DNA of 64,000 bases from Ephydatia muelleri (GCA_013339895.1 JABACO010000007.1:8947635-9011634); one strand, 5' to 3'; positions 1-11,571 are shown, counted from the first letter of the stretch. The notes: generated by a model from the sequence alone, not told the origin. Made by a program: numbers and translations.

Positions 1-247
1 AGCTGACAGTAGTGGGAGTGCAGTTTGTGGTGGCCTCCAATAATCCTTGGTCTCAAAATTGTTGCGAATAATACTTTGCATGCCTGTGTCAACATGCACA
101 GCAGAGAGGTCTTTTTCTGGCCTTCGAAGACTCAAATCCTATCTGCGATCAATTATGACCCAAGAACGGTTGAATCATGTGGCAGTTATTTCATGCCATT
201 CAGATACAGTGACGCAATTGGACCTAAACCAATTACGTGTTCATACA
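1..247 (+). pseudogene. hAT transposase C-terminal dimerisation remnant
   Basis: The frame starting near base 47 encodes the hAT C-terminal dimerisation motif: PVSTCTAERSFSGLRRLK followed by SYLRS-M-QERLNHVAV. This is the conserved TAERSFS-LKRIKTYLRS-M-Q-RL block that mediates dimerisation of hAT transposases. Only the last ~70 residues are inside the window. The upstream part lies beyond base 1 or is lost, so it cannot be judged whether the rest is intact. It is unrelated in position to the second hAT at 25.8-28.1 kb. Confidence 0.72.
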
Positions 248-640
248 GAAAGCTCCTGTACGTGTGAATACATTTTCTCTTCAACATCCTACATCATCAC
301 AGTAATAACTGATTTCATTACTCTATTCTTCCATAGTACAATATTGTGTAAGCATCAACTAAAACGACTTTATTTAATCGAATCGACGCATGCATTGTAT
401 TGTTTGTTCACTTAATGCCTGGTAATATCCATTTAAAAATAACTTGTACATAACTACCATCATAACCAATCGCGAAAATTTACAAGCCCCCCCCCCCGGG
501 ATAAATGAAACTCTACGCCTATGTATCCCATCATATTTCACTTGTGAAGAGCATATGTTATCCTGAAATAATGAAATTCACATCAAGTGCGATAAGATAT
601 TTACCAAAGCACAATGCTAGCTGAGCATCTGCATTCAGTT
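248..640. other. non-coding, no feature resolved
   Basis: AT-rich sequence with a short C-run at about 487-497. I see no gene. It may hold the 3' end of the hAT remnant and the start of the next element. Confidence 0.5.
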
Positions 641-649
641 ATGTTTTTC

Positions 650-1344
650 TTATTTGACACAGATGGGGTATAGAACATGAAGGTATAGCAAGAATCAGCT
701 ATGAATCCTCACAATCTCATCAGAAAAACATCAAAATATCATCCAGTTGTCTTGTAATCAATCCACTATATGGAGCATCTCCTGATGGCACTATTTGTTG
801 TGACTGTTGTGGTAAGGGCGTTCTAGATATTAAGTGTCCTTACAATGCCCGTGAATGCTCACCACATGACTCAGTGACTGCCGTCATATACTTAATGGTG
901 AATTACATTTAAATACAAGCCATGCATATTATTATCAAGTTCAAGCCCACATGATAATATGCCAAGCAAACTTTGCAGACTTTGTAGTATGGACAATGAA
1001 AGGAATATTTATTGAACGTATAAAGCCTAACAATGCATTTTTCAGTAACATTGCCGACAAGATTTCTTCTTTCTATATACATGTAATTCTTCCAGAGGTG
1101 TTAGGAAAATGGTTATGTGAGCACAGGTAAAAATGCTGAAAGAAGTGAAGAATTGGGTATGTCTATAGAACCAATCGGAACTACAACATGGTGTTATTGT
1201 GGACTAGATGAGGATGTTGATGATATGATCCAGTGTGACAATGTGTCTTGCCCTATCATATGGTTTCATCTTACATGTCTGGAGATTGAAGCAATTCCAA
1301 AAGGAAAATGGTACTGCCCTGAGTGCCGGCCGCAGTTTAAGTAA
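650..1344 (+). pseudogene. YqaJ-type nuclease with C-terminal PHD finger (ISL2EU-like second protein)
   Basis: Translation shows the lambda-exonuclease/YqaJ fold signatures: WGIEHEG at the start, then NPLYGASPDG (metal-binding Asp), CCGKGVLDIKCPY (the usual E-x-K is D-x-K here) and, in a shifted frame, YYYQVQAHM and DFVVWT. A PHD zinc finger follows at about 1185-1330 (C-x-C, C-x4-C, H-x2-C, C-x2-C, with W near the end). A splice acceptor (TTTGACACAG) precedes the first block at 660, so upstream exons existed. There is a frame change plus stops near 900, so the gene is dead. YqaJ proteins are known as the second gene of ISL2EU DNA transposons, and the convergent DDE tail next door fits that. 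PHD fingers also occur in host proteins, but the YqaJ neighbour argues for a transposon. Confidence 0.68.
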
Positions 1345-1400
1345 TTCACATGCATATTGTAATGTTCCTGTGCATTGATGGAAGTATATGTTGAATTGAG

Positions 1401-1700
1401 TTAATCAAATGGTACAACTGAAGGGCACATGTTACACAATGCTGAACACACAGTTATAATGCAGTCTAATGTGCAAATACCACTTGCTTTATTTTTTAAT
1501 AAAGTGATAGGAATCACACTTTGAAGTGCAGTGTACTTCTGTTTTAACTGGCCAATAACATGTTCCACATGAACACGGACATGAGAAATCTCATGGGACC
1601 AGTCCACCTCATGCCTGGTGAGTTGCTTCCTCCCTTTTGTAAAAGGAGGAATGCAAACCTTTGCACAGTATAAAACAACACAGGCGTTTGGACGCAACAT
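1401..1700 (-). pseudogene. Harbinger/IS5-type DDE transposase C-terminus (ISL2EU-like)
   Basis: The encoded ~100 residues contain IPPFTKGRKQLTRHEVDWSH and ISHVRVHVEHVIGQLKQKY. This is the C-terminal signature of DDE_Tnp_4 transposases, where R-x-H-V-E-x-x-I-G-x-L-K carries the last catalytic Glu. The N-terminal two thirds, including the two Asp residues, are not recognisable upstream (to the right). The fragment is tail-to-tail with the YqaJ-PHD gene, the arrangement I would expect for a two-gene ISL2EU element. A HARBI1-like host gene is unlikely given the truncation. Confidence 0.65.
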
Positions 1701-2520
1701 ATCTAGTACAAATTAATACATTTCAATACCTGACACATCTATAACCTCTTCGGACATTGTCAGAGACTATGATCTCGCTCTCTTCGGTCGCCTTCCAATG
1801 TGAATCTTTCGGGGTCCCATGTAATACTGCGTGCGTACACACACACTTATTCTAATTAACGCATCATAGCAGCAGAACGTCAAGAGATACAGCAGTAAGT
1901 TCACTTGCACCCAGCAACTAGCATGCTATCGAACAAACACTTTCTTGTATAATAATATGCAACCATTTTTGTAACTACTAAAGCACAGTGGATAGTGTTC
2001 TGAAGAGAAAATCGCTAGTTTTTTTTTTTTTCCAGAACGCGTTCAAAACACGAAATTATCCCTATTGCATCCTACACAGTCTAACAAAATAATGTATGGC
2101 ATTTTCTCTCCTATTAAGTTCAATACATCACACAAGCTCTTTAACGACAGAGCTACAGTATACGTAGTGCACGAGTCACACAAAATCATCAAATAGAAGG
2201 AAACCTTTCATACTTCCTTTTATTGACAGTTTTTAGGCTTTAAATTTGCTTACAGCTTACTCCAGATCGATGAACTTTCTCAACAACTCTTTGTCATGTG
2301 ACAAAACGTCATAAGCGTATTACATGAATTATTCATCGATTGGCTCGAATAAGGTCTATACACAAGCGTATCGGACTGTACCCTATTATAGCCTGCAACC
2401 GCAGTCGCACGTGAGATAGATGGCTGCTAAATGTCACTGTGATATTCGTCTGAAAGAGTTTGAATATAAACACAGATATGAAAGGCATGCAGATGTAGTG
2501 ATTATGTCATTATTATGTAA
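1701..2520. other. non-coding, unassigned
   Basis: No reading frame with recognisable domains. It probably contains the remaining end of the ISL2EU-like element and flanking DNA up to the Gypsy LTR. No terminal repeat could be assigned. Confidence 0.45.
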
Positions 2521-2626
2521 TGTGTGGTGTTAGGGTTAATGTGAGGGCGGCATCTATTGGAATCAATTTTAGAATTATCGCGTGGTTCTCTGTCAATAGT
2601 CTCAGTTGTTACATTGGTAGCAGAGA

Positions 2627-3379
2627 ATGGCTAGTAGTAGTCACGTAAGTCTGCCTAAGCCTTTCGCCTCTGGAAATATTTCGGAATGGTTTACAAGGTT
2701 CGATATATGCAGCAATGCAAACGAATGGGACGATGATAAGAAAGTCGTCAAATTGCCTAAGCTGCTGGAGGGAGTAGCATTTGCCGCATGGTTAGACCTG
2801 AGCCTCGAAGAAAGAAAAGAATACAAAACAATGAAAGAGAAGTTAATCGCTCGGATGGCACCCAGCAATTTCATAACCATGGAAGAATTCAGAGACCGAA
2901 AGCTAAGACCCAGCGAGGCGCTGTCCCTGTATCTTCATGATCTAAGACAGTTGATAGATCGAGCGATGCCAAAATTAGATTTGGCATTGAAAGAGCAGTT
3001 AATTTTGCATCAATTCATAGCAGGACTCCCAGCCACCATTAACAGGCAATTGCGTGCAACAGGAGATATGACTAATCTCCAGAGCACTTTGGAATGCGCA
3101 AAACTGTTGTTGTCACTGGAGGAAGAACAGAAGGTGGCTGCAGTAACACCACAAATGGGAAGCAGCTGTCATAATGTGGAACGGTTGGTTGAACAAGTGG
3201 CAGCATTGACTGAACAAGTTGCTGCATTAAGTGCACGATCTAGAGACAGAGATCAGAGGCCCGTGAGATGTTACAATTGTGGAACATTGGGACACATGCG
3301 CCGAAACTGTCAACAACAGCAACAGGGAAACTACAACGGTACGCCTGCAAAGGGCAACAGCCGTCCCGCACACCAGTAA
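2627..3379 (+). pseudogene. Gypsy-1 gag (capsid plus CCHC nucleocapsid)
   Basis: About 250 residues starting 13 bases after the LTR end. The N-terminal Gag-like region includes FASGNISEWFTRFDI and a hydrophobic helix-rich middle. A leucine-rich stretch near residues 180-205 looks like a short coiled coil. A single CCHC zinc knuckle lies at about residues 216-229, with a Q-rich tail. Gag forms the particle and binds the element's RNA. It belongs to the truncated Gypsy-1 fossil. Confidence 0.8.
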
Positions 3380-3399
3380 GCCCATTAAACCTCATTATC

Positions 3400-4490
3400 A
3401 TTGCTGCAGTTAAAAGTGAAGCATCCACCGTAAAAGGAAGAATCGGAGAGCAAGAGATGGACATCATGTTGGATTCTGGTTCGTCAGTTTCCCTCTTGAG
3501 AGAAGAAGCAATCAAAGGTATGAGAGGAGTGATGAAAAGAAGGTATGTGCAGGATACACGACTAGTCACAGCCGCAGGAGAGGAGCTACCCATCCTGGAC
3601 CAGGTCACTGTTCGCGTTAAACTTAGTAATGTAGATCAGGCGCATCACTTTCTGGTGGTTGGAAATCTGATAACTTCTTCCATCCTTGGCATCGATTTTT
3701 TGCAATAGCAAGGTCTGTTGCTGGACTTCAGAACAACACCTGTGACTGTCCTATCAACTGCAGATGCAACGAAGGCAGAAGCGATTGATATTGAAGAAGA
3801 TGAAGTTTTGCTGAAGAATCTCTTAGCAAACAGTCACAAAATTAGAAACAAAACATGCAGTGCCATAAATGGAGCGAACGATGAGGAAGTCAACAAGGAT
3901 ATTGTAGAAGAGTGCGCCATACCGGTTTCCAGTGACCTGGCAGTGATAGAACCTCCGCAGTACGTAGAACAGAAGTTTGAAGCTGTAGTCAAGGAATTTG
4001 GTGACCTCTTCTCAACACAAACAGGTAGAACTAACATGACCTCTCACCATATCAACACAACGGGCTCACCTCTGCGAGTGCCAGCAAGAAGAATACCAGT
4101 TCACTTCCGGGAGGAAATCGAGAAACAGATCAAGTTTATGTTGGAAAAAGGTGTGATTGAAGAGAGCTGCAGCCCATGGACAGCACGTGCTGTATATGTA
4201 CGGAAGAAAACAGGTGAGATCCGGTTATGTGTTGATTATCGAGCCCTAATTAAACAAACCCAAAAGGACGCATATCCACTCCCTCTGATTGATGAAGTGC
4301 AGGATCGGTTAGCAGGATCTGCTATATTCTCCAAACTGGATTTACAAAGTGGCTATTGGCAGGTCCCAGTAGATGCAGAAGATCAAGCAAAAACGGCTTT
4401 CTCTCCGGGTCCTGGCATGGGTTTATTTCAGTTCAGAAGAATGCCGTTTGGATTGTGTGGAGCACCGAGCACTTTCCAAAGGTTAATGAA
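3400..4490 (+). pseudogene. Gypsy-1 pol fragment (protease and N-terminal RT)
   Basis: Aspartic protease motif LDSGSS and the ILGIDFL flap-side motif near 3690 are followed by a linker and then RT blocks 1-4 (VPARRIPVHFREEIEKQI, GVIEES-SPW, LCVDYRALI, FSKLDLQSGYW, MPFGLCGAP). The catalytic YxDD block is lost beyond 4490, where the CACTA terminus begins. Fossil, part of Gypsy-1. Confidence 0.8.
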
Positions 4491-4750
4491 CACTCACTGT
4501 GTAAAAAAATGTGTTTGCGCATGTAGTAAACACTACGTAAACATGATGTAAAGGTCACGTTTACGTATATTTACTTGTATTTACGACGACGCAAACCTGA
4601 TGTTTACATGACGGTGTAAATATGGTAAAGGCTGGTTTTACTCATGTTTGCGCATCGCAAAGATGATGTTAAATGTAACATTTGCAATAGCTTTACACAA
4701 GGTATACAAAGGTGTTCTATAAATACACAACATTATGACGTCTATTTTAC
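4491..4750 (+). repeat. CACTA/EnSpm left terminus with subterminal repeats
   Basis: The sequence starts CACTCACTGTGTAAAAAAA immediately after the Gypsy-1 RT. It then carries many short degenerate motifs (TTTACG, GTAAACATGATG, TTTGCGCAT, TTTGCAATA) over ~250 bp. CACT termini and dense subterminal repeats are the hallmark of CACTA/EnSpm elements, whose transposase binds them. The same motif set, inverted, ends at 21397 with ...TTTTTGTCCAGTG. GAA precedes this end (4488-4490) and follows the other (21398-21400), as expected for a 3-bp TSD. Confidence 0.6.
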
Positions 4751-4852
4751 ACCAGGCCTATAGTTTAATAATAACTTTGTTCAGTAAAAAAAATATTAAT
4801 ATCAATACATATACATACATTACATGTACAACGGTCACGATAACTAAAATTA

Positions 4853-6107
4853 ACAGTCAGACACTTTTGCCCATGCAGGGCAGGATGGTGGAGGTTTCGC
4901 TGTAGTTCCGCTCGGCGAGGATGGTTCAGCTCCCCACGGCACCCGTTTGCGGCACATTTCAGCTGCTCTTGGTGTTCTTTTTCTTGCTGTTTTGCGATCG
5001 AAGGATTGGAACATTTCGTTCACGCTTTGATTTCTCCACGGGAGAGTGTGGAGGAGGAGCACCTTTAATCGTTTCCCCATGTGCTCATCCTCACCCGATT
5101 CCTCGGCGCTTTCTTCAGAAGACATGTACTCAATTTGAAGAATAGCAGAAAACTTTTCTTTCTGCTCCTGCGTTAAAGTAGTTGAACCCGACAAAGCGAC
5201 TTTACGATTCTGAAGTTTCTGCATGCCAAATGATTATTGATTAATGATAAAATACGCATCGCGATAATTTCTGCATAGTCATAAACGTACGTGGTGCTTT
5301 CACTGAAGTCTTCGTTGTTTTTTTCTCGCGTCTGGAAGTTTGTTGTTTGTTTGCAGACGCGAGCGCCGCTTCAGACTTGTGAAGTATTTCTTGGTGGCTT
5401 CTATAAAACATTGTTTGAATATATAAACGTATACTCTCTTGCATGGATAGCGACTTACTTTGGACAACGGAAGCAGGATACTTCTCGTTGACACAAGCTG
5501 TTGTGATCTCCGATGTCACCCGCATATTTTCAGGCGAAGAAAAACTGCAATACATGCAAGGTTATGTAAATACATAATTTTGCGTGAATTTTCAAATGCA
5601 AATTGCTTACCCTGAACTTGTGTCCCATTGCATAGGTGCATCTAGTCTTTCTCGAAGATGCCTCACAACACTGTGAATAGATGTCTATATAGAAAGCACG
5701 TTATGAAATTACATGCGTGATGAATGGTTCAATTTCTATAGTGCAATATACTTTACCAACAGTTCTTTTGGTGCTTTCTTAGAAACTGCGCAGTGTTGGA
5801 TGGAAGAGACAGCTGGTTGCGTAGACTTGGCCTGTAAGTCCGCCACTTGTTCTTGGAGCGATTTAATCGCCTCAAGTATCTGGACGTTAACATTACCGGT
5901 ACTGCCGGCGGCACTTTCCTGTCGTCGGGAATCTAAAACAAATGGTTCTCATATGCATGAAATGAATTTGAATGATATTATTTATTTTTTACCTGCAGGC
6001 CGCAACAAAGATCTTGACGACGACAGAAAAGGTGACGAAGCCCTACGCTCGCCGTCATCACCCGTTCCGAGTGATCGAACGGGAGTACGAGCTGATGCCG
6101 TGAACAT
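4853..6107 (-). CDS. CACTA-1 accessory gene (multi-exon, coiled coil plus acidic C-terminal region)
   Basis: I read this as a spliced gene on the minus strand. Exon 1 starts at ATG 6107 (MFTASARTPVRSLG...) with a donor near 5998. Exon 2 (about 5935-5760) encodes a heptad-like stretch, VQILEAIKSLQEQVADLQAK. Short exons lie at about 5680-5612, 5548-5462 and 5360-5295. The last exon (5226-4853) follows an acceptor (GGCATGCAG) and encodes QEQKEKFSAIL, an acidic block MSSEESAEESGEDE and a basic W-containing region (LPWRNQSVNEMF). The exon order and character match the gene at 14556-15799 in CACTA-2. Plant CACTA elements also carry a second DNA-binding gene (TnpA-like), so a terminus-binding helper is plausible, but I recognise no named domain. 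Exon limits are approximate. Confidence 0.55.
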
Positions 6108-6349
6108 ACTGACTGACTCACAGAAAAATGAATGCAACAGATAGTGTGAATGAGCTGCTGTCAACAGCTGCATTATGTGACGCGCGCTTTTTTGCGCATG
6201 CAGAAGAGAAAAATGATTGGTCTGATTTTACCGCCTTGTGTATTTTTTATGTATTCGTTAATGTGAAGTATGGAATGAAATTGATTGGTCTGAATTTTCT
6301 GACGTGTTTAGATGTACGTATTATTGAAAAATCTTCGCGTCTGTGTAGA
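6108..6349. promoter_or_regulatory. divergent intergenic region of CACTA-1
   Basis: These 242 bp separate the head-to-head accessory gene (ATG 6107, minus) and transposase (ATG 6350, plus). They contain a direct repeat GATTGGTCTGA-TTT at 6215 and 6283, each holding an inverted CCAAT box (ATTGG). It is a likely bidirectional promoter. This is inferred from position and the repeats only. Confidence 0.45.
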
Positions 6350-9157
6350 ATGGATCGGAAGCATTTGTATCGATATTGCGAACACTGTGAGGAATTTGTA
6401 TCAGCACGTACATTTTTAAGGCACAAGGAAGCATACTACGATGATCACACGCGGATTTGGAGTAAAGATAGTCAATCTGCTCCCTCTACATCTGAGGATG
6501 ACGGGGATGATGGTGGTGCATTTCATATAAATTCAGGTCAGGGATACATTATGCATGTAGTAAGTCTTGTCGTATTAGCAATCAGTGCATTGTCATTGAT
6601 AAGCCTCTATTATTTTTGCATATAGGCAGTGATAATTCGGAAGGTTTAAGTGATGATGAGATGGATAACTCCACTACTGAGCTTCAAGTTACGGAGGACT
6701 GCCTGGAAGATGAAGTGGATGATGGTGAGGTGAGGGAAGGTGTGAATGCTTCTGAAATTGAAGGTGACATGATGGAAAAATCAAGTAATTCCTCGCACGA
6801 GCATCTCGTGCATTAGAAAGTGATTTTTCCAACCTCAATTATAGGCTTACATAGTTGTCTCAATGTTAACAGCAATGACTTTAGGCGTTTAGTTTCTTGC
6901 CCGAAATGCCATACTCTTTATGAGTTTGAGAAGTGCTTTGTTGATAAAGCTAAAATGATCCCCAAAGTATGCTCATTTTCCAAGTTCCCCAACCACCCTC
7001 ATCGTTCCCGAAGGCAGCATTGCGGATCTCAACTTTTGAGGGCTGTAGTCACTAAAGATGGGGATCACAAGTTCTATCCTTTGAAAGTGTACTGTTATAA
7101 ACCTCTTATAGAATCATTGCAAACTTTGCTTAGTAAACCGGGTGTTTTGAACTCATGTGAACATTGGCGTGAACGGAAGATACCCAAAGATACTCTTTGT
7201 GATCTCTACGATGGTAAGATTTGGGAGGAGTTCCAGTATGTCAATGGGTCAGCATTCCTTGCTGCCCCTCATAACTTAGGCCTAATGATGAACGTTGACT
7301 GATTTAGCCCATTCAAGCACACACCATACAGTGTTGGAGCTGTGTATTTGTCTGTTATGAATCTTCCTCGCTCAAAAAGATTTGTAAAAGAAAACATGAT
7401 TCTTGTTGGGTTAATTCCAGGTCCAAATGAGCCTGCGCTTAATATCAATTCTTACCTGGAGCCCTTAGTAGAGGAATTGAAGGTTCTGTGGAGCGAGGGC
7501 ATGGTCATTAATATGCAAGACAACCCAGGCCAGCAAGTGCATTTGAAAGCAGGACTGCTTTGTGTAGCTTGTGATATTCCTGCAGCAAGGAAGTATGTGG
7601 GTTTTTAGGCCACATGGCTAAATTGGGATGTTCAAGTGCACTAAAGAGTTTCACATCAACCTTGAAACTGGTCATGCTTGTTTTGGTTGTTTCAATGATG
7701 GCGAAGATGAATCACCGTTACGAAATGAATCTGACCACCGTGAACAAGCAGATTTGGCCTCCATGCAAACAACTCAAGCTGCAAAAGATCGTATAGAATT
7801 ACAATACGGTTCATGCTTTACTGCTTTAATGCTTTTAAAATATTTTGATTGTGTTCGTTTTCATATAGTTGACCCCATGCACAACCTATTCCTTGGAACA
7901 GCAAAGCACATCATGAAGAACATATGGCTAGATGATATGGAACCTAAAAGGTTTCATGTGATGATGCAAGAAAATGTTGATAGGTGTGAAAGTCCTTCTT
8001 CAATGGGTAGAATCCCACATAAAATTGCATCATCATTCAGTTCTTTTACAGCAGACCAATGGAAAACATGGACAATGGTTTTTTCTATGTATGCCCTTCA
8101 TGGCGTCCTAGAGCAGGAGCATCTAGAGTGCTGGTACCTATTTGTACAAGCATGCAACATCCTAGTTTCCCCTATGCTGAATATTAATGATGCTATGGAG
8201 GGACACAAGTTACTATTGCAGTTTTGCAAGCAGTTTCAGCAGCTGTATGGTAGGGATAAGGTTACGACTAACATGCACATGTACATGCATATCTTGAACT
8301 GCATTTTGGACTATGGGCCAGTCTATGCATTCTGGTTATTTTCATTCGAAAGGTACAATGGTATTTTGGGTAGCTATAGAACTAACAACAGGTCTATTGA
8401 AGTACAGTTAATGAGGCATTTTGTTCAAGAAATGGAAATAAGCAAGTTACATATAAGAGATGAAAACTACACTGCCCATTCAATTGTACTGGAGTTAGAC
8501 CAAACAGCTGCAGTTGTTGGAACTCTCAATGACATGCTAGCTCAAAATTCTACATCACATCTGGAAATTCAGATTGCATCAAGGTTGCCTGCATGCGAGG
8601 TGAATAGAATGATTTGGCATTGTCTTGAACCATTTGACCTTGTAGGCGTTAGTAATGAAATTTTTCTTGATGAATCTTCCATTGCCTACTTAATCGAATC
8701 ATACAAAGTTTTATACAATCAAGCAGCAAACTATCAGCAAATATCATTTTATGCCAAGAAACATTCTATAATGAAGTTCGGTAACAATGTATACGGTTCA
8801 CAACAAAGCCAATCCAAAAGATCATCTTTCATATTGGCAGCATGGTGTGGTAGAGACGGAAAAGTAGACATCAACACCGTTGACCTTCGGCCTGGACGTG
8901 TTCTATATTACATCAAACATTGCTTGACCATAGGACAGAATGTAGTGCCACATGTATTTGCTTTTGTGCAATGGTATCAACATCATTCTTTGCAGCAGAA
9001 TGTAGTTACTACCAGAATGGAAACCTGGTGTGCAAACCTGTTCGAACCGTTTTGGCCAGCAAGTTTTCTTCCTGTGCAAAGGATACAATCCCAATTTGTG
9101 GCAGCATTCAACAGCATGAATGATGAAGATACACTTTGTGAGTCCTATACCACATAA
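6350..9157 (+). pseudogene. CACTA-1 TNP2-type transposase
   Basis: Starts MDRKHLYRYCEHCEEF, an N-terminal C-x2-C...H zinc-finger-like motif. An acidic exon (6628-6815) follows after an intron ending TTTTTGCATATAG. The TNP2 core then has CPKCHTLYEFEKC, LCDLYDGKIW, ENMILVGLIPGPNEP, CDIPAARKYVGF, VDPMHNLFLGTAK (near 7870) and FSFERYNGILGSYR, ending FLPVQRIQSQF. This is the Transposase_21 (CMC/EnSpm) family, a nuclear DDE-type enzyme that cuts CACT ends. The gene is broken: an in-frame TGA near 7300 replaces the Trp of the conserved IDWF motif, a stop closes the frame near 7606, and a frame change at about 7640 shifts the remainder. The 509-residue C-terminal piece (7628-9157) is otherwise open. 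Its order and direction relative to the accessory gene mirror CACTA-2. Confidence 0.85.
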
Positions 9158-9337
9158 AACATTTATATGAATACATATTAACAGTATTACATCCCAAATT
9201 ACATCACATGATTAACAGTTTGTACTCCTACAGTGTAATTGGCATTATTATTCATTAAACATGTACGCAAAACTGATGGCATACACATGCAGCGCACACC
9301 ACAAAAAGCAGCACAGAATAAGTTGTGCCTACACACG

Positions 9338-9517
9338 ACACACACACACAAGGCACACACCATGTACACACAAGGCACTCACACCATGTACACACAAGGC
9401 ACACACACCACGTACACACAAGGCACACACACCACGTACACTCAAGGCACACACACCACGTACACAAGGCATACACACCATGTGCACACAAGGCACTCAC
9501 ACCATGTACACACAAGG
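9338..9517. repeat. 24-bp minisatellite, array 1 (CA-rich)
   Basis: About seven copies of a 24-bp unit, GTACACACAAGGCACACACACCAC, with minor variants. It is the same unit and strand as the larger array at 17936-18652. It abuts the 153-bp satellite directly at 9518. Long open frames here are by-products of the repeat. Confidence 0.9.
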
Positions 9518-10750
9518 GATTCACGTGACCTTGGAGGGCGTGGCACTTGACAGGTCAGTCGTATAATTCAATTCGTAGCACACTTGCCCCGTTCACCACC
9601 ATAACTTGAGGACAAGATGTTCCTTAAGCTTTTCATGTAGTGACACCTTTTCTCCTCAAAGGGGTCATTGGATTCACGTGACCTTGGGGGGCGTGGCACT
9701 TGACAGGTGAGTTGTACATTCAATTTGTAGCACACTTGCCCTGTTCACCACCATGACTTGAGGACAAGATGTTCCTTAAGCTTTTCATGTAGTGACACCT
9801 TTTCACCTCAAAGGGGTCATTGGATTCACGTGACCTTGGAGGGCGTGGCACTTGACAGGAGTTGTACAATTCAATTTGTAGCACACTTGCCCCGTTCACC
9901 TGAGGACAAGATGTTCCTTAAGCTTTTCATGCAATGACATCTTTTCTCCTCAAAGGGGTCATTGGATTCACGTGACCTTGGAGGGCGTGGCACTTGACAG
10001 GTGAGTTGTGCAATTCAATTTGTAGCACACTTGCCCCGTTCACCACCATAACTTGAGGACAAGATGTTCCTTAAGCTTTTCATGTAGTGACACCTTTTCA
10101 CCTCAAAGGGGTCATTGGATTCACGTGACCTTGGAGGGCGTGGCACTTGACAGTTGAGTTGTACAATTCAATTTGTAGCACACTTGCCCCGTTCACCACC
10201 ATAACTTGGGGACAAGATGTTCCTTAAGCTTTTCATGTAGTGACACCTTTTCACCTCAAAGGGGTCATTGGATTCACGTGACCTTGGAGGGCGTGGCACT
10301 TGACAGGTGTGTTGTACAATTTAATTTGAAGCACACTTGTCCCGTTCACCACCATAACTTGAGGACAAGATGTTCCTTAAGCTTTTCATGTAGTGAAACC
10401 TTTTCTCCTCAAAAGGGTCATTGGATTCACGTGACCTTGGGGGGCGTGGCACTTGACAGGTGAGTTGTACATTCAATTTGTAGCACACTTGCCCCGTTCA
10501 CCACCATAACTTGAGGACAAGATGTTCCTTAAGCTTTTCATGTAGTGACACCTTTTCACCTCAAAGGGGTCATTGGATTCACGTGACCATGGAGGGCGTG
10601 GCACTTGACAGGTGAGTTGTACAATTCAATTTGTAGCACACCTGTCCAGTTCACCACCTTTACTTGGGGACAAGATGTTCCTTAAGAGTTTCATGCAGTG
10701 ACACCTTTTCACCTCATAGGGGTCATTGGATTCACACGTGACCTTGAGCA
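9518..10750. repeat. 153-bp satellite, eight tandem copies
   Basis: The unit begins GATTCACGTGACCTTGGAGG and recurs at 9518, 9671, 9823, 9965, 10118, 10271, 10424, 10576 and 10729. Spacings are 152-153 bp except one 142-bp copy with a small deletion; the ninth start is a partial unit. Copies are nearly identical, implying recent amplification or homogenisation. Each unit holds a CACGTG E-box-like hexamer and an AAGCTT site. Confidence 0.93.
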
Positions 10751-11571
10751 ACACTCTCACCACACACTGGGAATCTCCATGGAAGTCTGTAACCCCTGTT
10801 CTGTCGTTGCCATGGATTCTTTTGCAAAGAAGCATTTGTTTTCACCACAAACATTGACTTTTTTTGTACAATATCGTTTTGCTTTTTGCAATGACATATT
10901 TGGAGGAGTAATGCTTAACATAACATCACCTGCATTCTGTCAATGAATCGTCATTACTTCCTATAGATCATTAGGCATACATCAAATGATTAATAGTCAT
11001 TGCAATGAGAGTGTTACGGTCAACAAACTCTGGAAACACTGAATTAGATGCATGAGATGTGAACGCTTCATCACAATTGTGGCTTACAAAAAGCAGCTAC
11101 AAATACAAATGATGTTACTGAGGTATTATTGAAACGTGATGTCAGCTCTAGATCTCTTTGAATGAGCACGATGGTCCACTTTGTATTTGCTTTCCATCAC
11201 AACACTAGTTCTTCTTCAAAGTCACTAAATACTGATCCTTGATGTCTTCATGTTATCTGTTTCCAGATCAGCAGCATTTGGACTGCCCTTTGATCTAGCT
11301 AGCTATCTTAATTAAACAAAGCAGTAATGTCATCTTTAGGATTTTGAACCCTTTCCGTGGCCAGCAGACTTCCTCTCGTGCTGCCTCGCGATCGCAATGT
11401 GCATGTTACAAACAGCATTATTCATACACTACAAAGTCTCAATAAAAGTGTTTACATATGTACATATACCATATAAACACCTACTGTAAATGTTGGTAAG
11501 TAATTTACTTGCAATTATACAGCAGAAACATCCTGTGTTCATAGCAACTGATGTACATGTAAAATTGACGA
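10751..11571. other. non-coding, possible CACTA-2 left flank
   Basis: No gene seen. At 11428 there is CACTACAAAGTC followed by GTTTACATATG, TTTACTTG and similar short motifs. This could be a CACTA terminus with subterminal repeats, but I did not find a matching right end, so the boundary of CACTA-2 is unresolved. Confidence 0.35.

Larger units (their letters stand above)
2522..4490 (+). mobile_element. Gypsy-1: 5' half of a Gypsy LTR retrotransposon
   Basis: A short LTR end (TGTGGTGTTAGGG...TTGTTACA, about 2522-2613) is followed directly by a primer-site-like TTGGTAGCAGAGA. Then come gag (2627-3379, ending in a CCHC knuckle CYNCGTLGHMRRNC), protease (DIMLDSGSSVSLL near 3460-3500) and the N-terminal half of reverse transcriptase (CVDYRAL, SKLDLQSGYWQVPV, FGLCGAPSTFQRLM). 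The element stops abruptly at 4490 at the CACTA terminus. The rest of RT, RNase H, integrase and the 3' LTR are absent here. It is a broken fossil with at least a couple of breaks besides the truncation. The well-preserved gag suggests moderate age. Confidence 0.85.

Noticed and set aside
1117-1344. Host PHD-finger gene
   Set aside because: The finger continues from a broken YqaJ nuclease and faces a transposase tail, so a transposon gene is more likely.
10206-10463. 85-residue frame in the 153-bp satellite
   Set aside because: Repeats the same peptide per unit; chance frame.
9518-10750. Tandem solo LTRs
   Set aside because: Units are 153 bp head-to-tail without TG...CA ends or duplications; this is a satellite.
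11428-11500. CACTACAAAGTC as the left end of CACTA-2
   Set aside because: No matching inverted end was found to the right, so it is not listed as a terminus.
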